Assembly (NCBI GenBank): GCA_902778665.1
Contig: CACYYN010000003.1
Coordinates: forward strand, 50,187 to 114,186
DNA length: 64,000 bases
Source of the DNA: Oscillospiraceae bacterium
Lineage (GTDB): Bacteria > Bacillota > Clostridia > Oscillospirales > Oscillospiraceae
Direction of reading: 5' to 3'
Shown here: positions 54,143 through 63,100 of the stretch, in pieces
How positions within the stretch are numbered: position 1 is the first letter of the stretch
Layout: every line of letters starts with the position of its first letter
Notes under the pieces: generated by a model
What the model was told of the DNA's origin: nothing
Databases searched by the model: none
Seen by the model: the letters and a program-made list of their open reading frames with translations, nothing else
Program-made: the position numbers and the translations under genes

Positions 54143-54943
54143 ATGGAACTCGACAGAAACTATTTCAATTCAATCCGCCTCAACACCCGCCGCGGCAAGT
54201 TTTATGACATCGAAGCCGTCGATCGCCTCCTGGTCGATATCCGCTCCCGTGCCGACTCTATGAATCGTGAATATGCCGCAGCCTGTCAAAAGCTCGCCGA
54301 GGCTGTCCAGACGGCCGAATCTCTCCGTGAGGAGAATACCGAGCTCTTCATGAAGGGCCAGGCTCTCAGTCAGGAGGTCCTCGCCCTGCGTGACGAGCTC
54401 AAGGCCGCCCAGTCCGGCGAAGCCTTCGTCATTCCCGAAAATGACGATTCTTCCGTCCCTGCTGAATCAGAAACCCGGGAACCCCTTCCTTCTGCTGAAC
54501 TGCAAACAGAAAAGGCAGAAGGAGAAGACTCCTCGTCCTCCCCTATTCCCTATTCCCTATGCCCTACTCCCTCCACCGACGACCCCCTCATGCCTCCCGA
54601 ACTCGTGACATCTTCCGCACCTGCCGCAATTGAAAAGGAAGCAGACGACTACGTCATCTCTTCCTCCTCCCCCCGTGAAGAGGCAGATAAAATCCTCGCC
54701 GCCGCTTATGCTGAAGCGGCCGCTATCCGCAATTCAGCTCAGCAGCTTTGGGACAGCACTGTTTCCAGGCTTGATTCCGTCTTCTCCATGATTCGCGAAA
54801 TCAACACCTACTCCATTGAGAAAACCGATCGTATCCGTCAGGAGTTTCTCGATCAGATCCCGTCTGAAGAACCCACTCCCCCTGACCTTTCCGAAAAAAT
54901 CGGCCGTATCGCCGAGCAGCTCAGTGAGATTGAGGACGAGTAA
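54143..54943 (+). CDS. DivIVA-like coiled-coil protein
   Basis: 266 residues. The start MELDRNYFNSIRLNTRRGKF-YDIEAVDRLL resembles the DivIVA N-terminal hook and coil, with coiled coil to about residue 95. An acidic Ser/Pro linker (95-180) includes SSSSPIPYSLCPTPST, encoded by heptamer repeats. A second coiled coil (about 175-235: REEADKILAAAYAEAAAIRN) is typical of DivIVA/GpsB-family helices. Last gene of the pilus-like operon, 11 bases after pilT, so it may place the pilus machine at a pole or division site (inference). Confidence 0.7.
   Translation: MELDRNYFNSIRLNTRRGKFYDIEAVDRLLVDIRSRADSMNREYAAACQKLAEAVQTAESLREENTELFMKGQALSQEVLALRDELKAAQSGEAFVIPENDDSSVPAESETREPLPSAELQTEKAEGEDSSSSPIPYSLCPTPSTDDPLMPPELVTSSAPAAIEKEADDYVISSSSPREEADKILAAAYAEAAAIRNSAQQLWDSTVSRLDSVFSMIREINTYSIEKTDRIRQEFLDQIPSEEPTPPDLSEKIGRIAEQLSEIEDE
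54539..54572. repeat. Heptamer repeats inside the DivIVA-like gene
   Basis: Four in-frame units (ATTCCCT, ATTCCCT, ATGCCCT, ACTCCCT) encoding IPYSLCPTP; same family as in dnaE. Confidence 0.9.
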
Positions 54944-54975
54944 CCGCAGTTACCCCTTATACAGAATATTTTCTC

Positions 54976-55004
54976 TTGTGCCTGCCGGGTCCCGGCAGGC
55001 ACAA
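54976..55004 (+). terminator. Long palindrome ending the pilus-like operon
   Basis: 14-bp arms TTGTGCCTGCCGGG / CCCGGCAGGCACAA around a single T. A very stable hairpin but without a T tract, so termination is likely rather than certain. Confidence 0.65.
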
Positions 55005-55091
55005 TATCTTGTATTTGTTTTAAAAACCTTAAAAAATCTTGAAAAACCACGCCTTTTCCCCGAAAAAATTTCAGGCATTTGCAAAAAAGTG

Positions 55092-55120
55092 TTGAATTTT
55101 TATACACAAGGGTCTATAAT
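55092..55120 (+). promoter_or_regulatory. Promoter P1 in the 55-kb gap
   Basis: -35 TTGAAT (55092-55097), 17-base spacer, perfect -10 TATAAT (55115-55120). It points into a 480-base non-coding region before the ADLS protein copy 2. Confidence 0.7.
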
Positions 55121-55214
55121 GACCATAAGTTTACTGTTAACATAAAATGACTATACCCCGATTTACCGTTTATTCTGCGCCAGAGGGTTTGATCTTTTTC
55201 CCCAAAAAATTCAT

Positions 55215-55247
55215 GTAACCGCTGGTGTAACCGGTCCGTGTTATAAT
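55215..55247 (+). promoter_or_regulatory. Promoter P2, GTAACCG-type extended -10
   Basis: Extended -10 TGT-TATAAT (55242-55247) with GTAACCG starting 27 (55215) and 15 (55227) bases upstream, matching two of the three positions used at 45988-46031. P2 is flanked by a long inverted repeat (CCAGAGGGTTT at 55180 and AAACCCTCTCTGG at 55267). Confidence 0.65.
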
Positions 55248-55336
55248 GCCGTTATGTGTTGATGTGAAACCCTCTCTGGAGCCGCTAGAATAGCAAACAA
55301 TAGTTGCATAAAATCGGGGAGGGGGTAGACAATCTG

Positions 55337-55364
55337 TTGACAATAGACAAAAGTACATTAAAAT
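55337..55364 (+). promoter_or_regulatory. Promoter P3 in the 55-kb gap
   Basis: Consensus -35 TTGACA (55337-55342), 16-base spacer, -10 TAAAAT (55359-55364). Confidence 0.6.
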
Positions 55365-55427
55365 TTCTTGAAAGTTAACGAAAACCTGAGAAAAACCAAA
55401 AAATATTCTGAAAAATTGCTAAAACTC

Positions 55428-55457
55428 TTGCAATTCCCTTACAGATTGTGTTATATT
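55428..55457 (+). promoter_or_regulatory. Promoter P4 of ADLS-motif protein copy 2
   Basis: -35 TTGCAA (55428-55433), 18-base spacer, -10 TATATT (55452-55457) with TGT extension. Transcription would begin just before the structured leader. Confidence 0.65.
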
Positions 55458-55465
55458 ACGAAGTA

Positions 55466-55523
55466 GCATCTAATGAGCACCTGTCAGAAACCGGGCAATT
55501 AGCCCGAAATAACCGGCAGATGC
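55466..55523 (+). other. Possible structured 5' leader RNA
   Basis: Closing stem GCATCT / AGATGC (55466-55471 with 55518-55523), an inner hairpin CGGGC-AATTA-GCCCG (55492-55506) and a possible third pairing CTGTC / GGCAG. It lies right after promoter P4, about 80 bases before the ATG. It matches no riboswitch class I know. Confidence 0.45.
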
Positions 55524-55604
55524 GTTTATGTGCCTTTTCGTCGTCCCGCACTGTCATGTGCATTGCGCATGATTGTATAAACTCTTAGTTGGGGGGTTAC
55601 CAAC

Positions 55605-56843
55605 ATGAAAAAAATGAAACACACCCTGGCAATCCTGTGTGTTCTGGCCCTGTTTGCAGGCATTCTTCCTGCCTCTGCCTTCGCCATGGAGTTTGACTTC
55701 TCCGGGCTCAACGCTCAGATGCAGGCCAATCTCGATGCCCAGATGCAGGCCCAGGCCCAGATGCAGGCCCAGTCTCAGGAGTGGCTCGAGTCCTTCTTCT
55801 TTGACGTCGAGGCCGCCTACCGGCAGATGATGTCTTATAAGACGCCTGCAGAAAAAGAGAAGTACTTCTTCTCTCTCAATGTCTATCAGCGTGCAAAGCT
55901 GGTGGAATACCTGCAGTATAAAGCCTCCATCGGTGAGTTCACCGGTTTTGATGAGCCGGACAAAGCTCTTGAAGCTCAGATTAAGGCCGAGGGTGAAGAA
56001 AAGACCCTTACCGATCTTGAGAAGGAAGCCCTTGCCGAGCAGGAGTTCGTCGCCTTCTACGCCAATGAGATTGAGCTCTACCGTCAGTATGGTGACTTTG
56101 CTGATCTCAGCAATGTCGGCTATGATGTCCAGCTGAAGATCAAGCGCTACGTCGCTGACGAAAAGGCCGGCACCACTGCTGCCGATCGTCTTGCGGAAGA
56201 AAACGCCAAGGCTGAAGAAGCAGCCAAAGCCGAATCTTCCGAAGTACCTGACGAAACCGTTCCTGCAGAAGATGACAAAGCAAAAGCTGCAGACGCCACT
56301 GTCGCTGATGCCACGACTGCTGCTACTGAGACCCCGGCCCTCACCGAAGAGCAGATGTTCTATAATGACTATGAGCATTACATCAACCTCTATCGTGAGT
56401 TCGGTTCCTATGCAGACCTCAGCGGTGTCCCCTACGACGTCCAGCTGAAGATCAAAGCTTTGGTAGACGGCGAAGCCGTTGAAGCAGACAAGAAGATCGA
56501 GGAAGATGCAAAAGAGGAAGACGAAACAGAGACAGACGCACAGTCTTCTGAAGCAGCTTCTCTGCTCTCCGTTCCCGCTGCTCTGCCTACTGACGCTACG
56601 CCCATTACCGTTTCCCTCCTCACCTCTCGCACTGATGTCATTGCCATCAACGAGCCCGTCACCCTCACCGGTGTTCTGGCCAACGTCGAGAATTATACGG
56701 ATATCCAGTACATCTGGGAAGTAGATAAGCATGACGGCAATGGCTTCGTCAGAGTTGAAGATGCCACCGGCAGTTCTTACACCTATCCGGCTACAAAAGA
56801 GTCTCTCAGCTGGAGCTGGCAACTCTCTGTTCTCTATAAATAA
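55605..56843 (+). CDS. Secreted protein, ADLS-motif family copy 2
   Basis: 412 residues. Signal peptide to about residue 27 (ASAFAMEF), Gln/Met/Ala coiled repeats (QMQAQAQMQAQSQEW), the shared alpha region FDVEAAYRQMMSYKTPAEKE, two copies of the ADLS motif (QYGDFADLSNVGYDVQLKIK and EFGSYADLSGVPYDVQLKIK), Ala/Glu linkers, and a C-terminal Ig-like domain ending LSWSWQLSVLYK. Paralog of 36462-38018, which has one motif copy and longer acidic repeats. Four candidate promoters precede it, implying strong or multiply controlled expression. Unrecognised family; surface structure role inferred. Confidence 0.75.
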   Translation: MKKMKHTLAILCVLALFAGILPASAFAMEFDFSGLNAQMQANLDAQMQAQAQMQAQSQEWLESFFFDVEAAYRQMMSYKTPAEKEKYFFSLNVYQRAKLVEYLQYKASIGEFTGFDEPDKALEAQIKAEGEEKTLTDLEKEALAEQEFVAFYANEIELYRQYGDFADLSNVGYDVQLKIKRYVADEKAGTTAADRLAEENAKAEEAAKAESSEVPDETVPAEDDKAKAADATVADATTAATETPALTEEQMFYNDYEHYINLYREFGSYADLSGVPYDVQLKIKALVDGEAVEADKKIEEDAKEEDETETDAQSSEAASLLSVPAALPTDATPITVSLLTSRTDVIAINEPVTLTGVLANVENYTDIQYIWEVDKHDGNGFVRVEDATGSSYTYPATKESLSWSWQLSVLYK

Positions 56844-56868
56844 TTTTCAACTCGCAATGAAAAATAGT

Positions 56869-56896
56869 CCTGCGGCCACCCAAAAGGTGCCGCAGG
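56869..56896 (+). terminator. Terminator-like hairpin after ADLS protein copy 2
   Basis: Stem CCTGCGGC(C)ACC / GGTGCCGCAGG with a single bulged C, loop CAAAA, followed by AATTTAAA; the T tract is weak. Confidence 0.7.
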
Positions 56897-57121
56897 AATT
56901 TAAAGACTTAGCAAAAAACTTATGTAAACTACAAAAGAGTTGCGAAAAGTAACAACTAGTAACAGCAATTCAACTCATAAACCCCTTGCTAATAACTACT
57001 AACTACCAACTATTAAATCATTTATATTTGTAATTAATAATTTTGAAATAGTTTTTCCCCTGCTGCAGGTGGCCTAACAGTCCCCTGTAAACCTGTATCC
57101 TGAAATATGGAGGAATTCAAG

Positions 57122-60100
57122 ATGAAAACCAAACGAACCCTCGCTCTCTTCCTGGCACTCCTTATGGCGTTCCAGATGCTGCCCACCTCGGCCCTTGCCG
57201 AGGAACTCGGCGCTTCCGGAGCTCCCGTACAGCAGGAGTACCAGATTTCTTCTCAGAGCCAGCCCGGTGCTGAGTACTATGAAGTCACCTTTGTCGGTGC
57301 AGATGGTACCTCACAGACCCAGCTGGTCCGTGCAGGCTCATCCCTGCAACTTCCTGCAGCAGCTGCGCAGGATCAGTCTGCCACGTTTGATGGCTGGTTC
57401 ACGGCTGCCGGAGAAGATGCCGGACAGGCAGAAGCAGCCTTCACGCCTTCCGGGGATGTAACGCTTTATGCGCAGTTCTCTACCGGCTCTATGACGAATA
57501 CCGTCTCCGGCACAACTGCAATCGGCTCCGTGGAATACTCTGCACCCAGAGGTATCTTCGGCTGGGGCCGTGGCGCTCTTCCTGAGGGTTCTGTTGCTAC
57601 CGGTTCCTGGGCAGATGCAGATGCATTGGAAGCTTCTGCTTCTTCTGCAGTCGCAGCTCCCGAGGGCATGGCGAACAGTGCCGTGGCCGCTTTCACACTC
57701 GGCGTTTCCAGTCAGACCTGGGAGCCGGACGGCGGTCGCATCAGCGTGCGTGTGGATCTTTCCAGCCCCATTGAGCTCGGCGAAAATGAGACGCTCACGC
57801 TTGTCCGTGTCGATAACGGTGCACAGGTCGTCCCCTGCGAGTTCACCTCAGGCAACGGCGTTGTGACCGGCCTGTCCTTTGATGAGGTCTCCCTCGGCAC
57901 CTATGTTCTCGTTGTCACTTCCGAAGCAAAAGCAGAGGAAGAGGCAGAGCCCGAGCAGGAGGAAGAAGCTGAAGAGGCAGAGATCTTCACCGTTACCTTT
58001 GTTGACGGTGAAACCGTGGTCGAGACCCGTGAGATCGCCGCAGGCGAGGTTCTCGGTGCACTTCCCTCCTACACCAATGCCGATGGCAAGACGGCCGGCT
58101 GGATGAATGAGGCAGGCGTTGTCTCTGCCGACACCGTTGTCACTGCCGATATGACGCTCACCGCTTTCTTCAACACCGTCATCATCACCTTTGAAGCTGA
58201 CGGCAAGGTTGTCGAGAAGCGTGAAGTGCCCGCCGGCAGCGTCATCGGTTCCTTCCCTGCAATCTATTCCGGCAATATGCCTGTTTACGGCTGGCACAAC
58301 GGCAGTGAGTACATTGCTCCCAATACCGTTGTCACATCCGACATTACCCTCTGGGCAAACTTTGCTGACTATTCAGCTGTGCAGTCCAGCGCTGTTGTCA
58401 AGGGCATGTCAGTCTACGTCTATGCTCCTGCCGGTGCATTCCCTGCAAACACCTTCCCCATCACAAATGAAGTTGCAGATATGAATGCTGTCCGTCAGGC
58501 AGTCTCTGCTGCAGCCGGCACTGAGGTGGAAGATGTCTATGCCATTGACATTGCCTTCCGTCAGTATATGCCCTTCCGTGCAATGCTCGAGCCGGCAGTT
58601 CCTGTAACAATCAAGGTCTCTGTTGCTGAGCCTCTGGACGAAGGCGAGTCTCTCTCCGTTTACCACATCAGCAATAACGCTGCCGAGCTCGTTACCTCCG
58701 GCATTACGGATACCGAGTTTGAATTTGCAGCGAGTGCCTTCTCAGCCTATGCCGTTGCAAAGACCAGCAAGGTTAATGCAGGCGAGGATGGCAACTTCAC
58801 AATCAACTACGTTGCCGGAACAAATGGTTCAGTCTCTCCTGCGAGTGAAAAAGTCAATATCAATAATACTCCGATTACAACAACGGGTTCCACCGCAACA
58901 CCCAATGAAAACTATAGTTTCGTCAACTGGACGGATGCCGACGGAAATGTGGTTTCAACTGACGCGACTTTTGTTCCACAGGTAACCTATAACGCAAGTG
59001 CGGAATCTGCCGCAACAGAAGTTACCTTTACAGCAAACTTCGAGATCACCGATGGTTGGACGGTAACCTTCTATGACCGTGATGCTCAGGTAGTAGAAAC
59101 GAGAAAGGTTGCTGATGGTGGAGAAATCGGCTCCTTGCCTGCTACTATTTCGCGTGACGACTTTACGGCTTACTGGGCACTTGGTGAGATTATTACCGGC
59201 GGGCAAGGCAAAGAAATTTCTGTCACAACACCAGTGACAAAGATTGAGTCTTCAACCTATGAGGTAACAAGTGACCTTACAATCGTCCCATATTATGAAG
59301 AAATCGCTTATACTATAAGCTTCTATCAGGAAAATAAAACAACTCCGATAACAGACGGGGAAGGAAATCCTGTTGTCAAAACGGTCACAGCAGCGACCTC
59401 TTACTGCCTCAATGACGTGCCAACCGTGCCGGCAAAATCCGGCTACACCGGATTATGGGCTTACAGTGAAGGCCGCTTTAACAACAATGTCGCTGTTACT
59501 GAAAACACAGATGTCTGGGCGGAATATTCACAGAATGTCTTTACAGTCACCTATGAAGTTGAAGATGAAACATATCAGACGGATACTTACTTCTTAAATG
59601 ATACCCTCACTCTACCGGCAGAACCGGTTGTTGAGGGTAAGGAGTTCGTAAAATGGGTTGATGAAGCCGGTAACGAGTACACCAGTGAAAGCGGTGAAGT
59701 AAAAGTTACCTCTGACCTCAAGCTCACCGCCGTATTCAACGATGAATATGCAGTTGCCTTTATTGTAAAGAAAGAAGATTCCGGAGCGACTGACGATGAG
59801 CGGCTGTCCCAGTATTTTCGTGTTGGAGGGGATCCTATCGGCACACTACCGCAGGATCCGTTCGTTGCAGGCAAGACATTCGAGAGATGGGTTACGACAA
59901 TCGACGGAGAAGAAGTGACCGTCACTGCGAATACCATTGTCACCGGCAATATGACCATCTATGCTGTCTTCAGCACCATCGAAGTTCACAACATTACAGT
60001 TCATTATTTCTACAAGACAGATGCCGGGGAGAATCATACCTTTGAAACACAGATTTTCGAAGTGGAAGACCACGATCTGCCATACACTATCACGGTTCCG

Positions 60101-63100
60101 TCGTCTACACAGACAGAGTCTGAGTATGTTTCGGGTAGTCCGAAGTATTATGCGACTGTCTCATCTGTAACGGTTCCCTCTGAAACATATTCGTTTGATG
60201 ACGAAGGAAACTGCGAGTTAAGCATCGAATATGTGAAGTATACAGCGGAATATGACTTTGTTTATCTCCTCAAAGATCTTACAGGTGATGGATACACAGA
60301 AATTGAGAGAACGCATGAATATGGCGTTCTGGGCAATTTTGTCACCCCGACTGTAAAAACCTATGATTACGCTGTATTGGAGAGCGCTGAAGGAGTTAAC
60401 ATTGAGCAGGCCAGCGGTCAGGAACTGGAAGTAAAATATACCCGCAAGAACTTCACACTGTCCTATGAAACCAATGGTGGCAGTTATGTCAGCGGTACTA
60501 CTGCTCCTTACGGCAGTTCTGTGGCACTCACTTCTAACTCGCCTACCCGCACAGGTTATACCTTTGCCGGCTGGTATCTGGATGAAGATTGTACCGAGGC
60601 AGCAGGCACAGCAGTGACGCTGGAAAAAGATACAACCGTTTATGCCAAGTGGAATGGTAATACCGTCAATTATACTATCCTCTATATGAAGGAGCAGTAT
60701 CATGCGGGTGGTAATACCTGGGTATATGAGAATAGCAGAAGCGCTAGTGGGACAGTTGGAACTGAAGTTCTTGCCGGATCTGCTCAGGATCTTGCTTCTG
60801 TTCCCAATGGTTATGAGCGTTATAATGACTGGAATGGAACAGAAACTGAAGCGGAGAAAAACGGCACAAAGGTTACAATTGCTGCTGATGGAAGTACAGT
60901 CCTGAAGGTATACTATAGTCTGATCCGTTATACGTTGGTATTTAATATCAACTTAGATTCTGGTCGCATTAGAATAGGTGGTCAAACATATTCTGGGTCA
61001 AATTATAGAATAGAAAATGTGGTTCTAGGACAGGATGTTTCAACTGTTTGGCCTTCCTCATCTGATGAGATATACGATACATCTACATATTATACGCAGC
61101 ATTTTACAAACTGGACAGGAGCTACTGGAAGTTATGTCACAAAAAGATATGAATTGGTTTGGGACAATGTAACTGGGGCAGATTCCAACCATGTTCAGAG
61201 ATATACTGGTCATTGGAGTTATAATGATAATAGCCGTTATGCGGTGTACTGGCTCCAGCAGACGGATGGTACTTATAAGGCAGAAAAGGCATATACTCAG
61301 ATCGGCCTAAATACTACTTCTCTTAGTGCTAAAAATATAGATGGTTTTACAAAAAATGGAGGAGATGGCAGAAGACCAAGCAATAATTATCCTGAGTCAG
61401 GCGATACAAGGTATGTCCCGGATAACAACGGTTCCTATATTTATAATGGTGGTTGGAGCAACGTTGGAACATCTGCCTACCCGGATTATCAGCACTATCG
61501 CTATACAAATAATAGTGGTTCGCGCCATGTGTATAACTTCTACTATAACCGTGCGCAGTATTCGATAATCTACAAATATGGTAATACTACTCTGAGAACA
61601 ACTCCAAATGTTTATTTTGAGGCAGATATCAGTGGTAGTACCTATAATTACGAACCGACAAGACCTTCGGGCGTCGATTCAGATTACACCTGGGACGGTT
61701 GGTATGCTGATGAAAAATTCGGGGAGAAGTATACCTTCACAACCATGCCGGGGAACGACCTTGTCCTTTACACAAGATGGGTTGCACCTGAGTTCACGGT
61801 TTCTTTTGATCTTGACGGTGGCTCAGGCGCTGGCGATTACAGTGATCAGACTGTAAAGAAGTATGATAAGGCAGAGAAACCCGCTAACAACCCAACCAAG
61901 ACAGGTTATACATTTGAAGGTTGGTTTGATGTAGACGGCGAACTCTATGACTGGCAGAAACCAATCACTGCAGACACAACGATTTATGCCCACTGGACAC
62001 AGGATCCACTGAGCTACACCGTTCACTATGTGGATGGTGACGGAAACACGCTTGCGGATGATAAGGTTGTCACCAACCCAAATTTTGTTGTCGGGCAGGA
62101 AGTTACAGAAAATGCAATCACGGTCGCCGGTTATCGCCCGGATCAGGGCAGCAAGTCTGTAACGTTGCAGCTTGGTACAAATGAAATTACGTTTGTTTAT
62201 GGCGAAAAGGCTTCCAGGACAACCTATCGTGTGTATTATTACATCGATGATACGGAGATCTCTGTAGCAGAGGCAGAGACCAAAGAAGTCGACGGAGATA
62301 TCCTCTCTGTCATTGAAACCGCAAAAGCGGTAGATTATGATACGCTGTATGCGGCACATCCGGAATATGAAGGACAGGAGTTCTTCCCGGATGAAACCAA
62401 GAAAGAACTGGTTCTCGGTGCCGATGAAGACAGCAATGTTATCACCTTCTGGTATTCGCAGTTTAGAAGTGTAAAGGTCACTGTGAACTTCGTCGATATG
62501 GACAGCAATCCTATCAGTGATTCGGATACCCAGATCCTGAAAGTCGGCAAGACGTTTACGCTAGCGCGTACACCGATCTCCGGATGGGAACTGAATAAAG
62601 CTGTTGAAGGCACAGCATATAGTGGTACTGCGGCTGGCGCGTCTTACAAGATCACAGAGGAAGTTGCTGCAGCAGGTGACCTGACATTCACGCTGTTCTA
62701 TCAGAAAAAGGTTACAATTACTGCAAACAGCCTGAGTAAGCAGTATAACGGCACTGAGTTAAAGCTGCCGGATGACATTGCCGGTCAGGTAGTTGTAGAA
62801 GGCCTTCCGACTGGTGAGACTCTGACGAGTATAGCCTTTACTTATACGGACACCGACAATACTACAAATGATGGCCGTATCAATGCGGGCACAGCAGTTG
62901 TTACACCGAAGGGTGCGGTTACGGATGCAGCGCATGCGGATAATTACTACGCCTTCCGTTACATCAGTGGTACGCTGGAAGTGACAAAAATCAACGTCAC
63001 CATCCGCATTGAACCGGACCGTTGGGTGGGCGCATCTTATAAGGGAGAGGCTTATCTGACAGGCTTTACAAACCCGACCAAGAAAACACCGAGTGCATAC

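Noticed and set aside
55466-55523. Hammerhead ribozyme or c-di-GMP riboswitch
   Set aside because: CTAATGAG resembles the hammerhead CUGAUGA core, but the essential G is A and the remaining core does not fit; no GEMM consensus is present.
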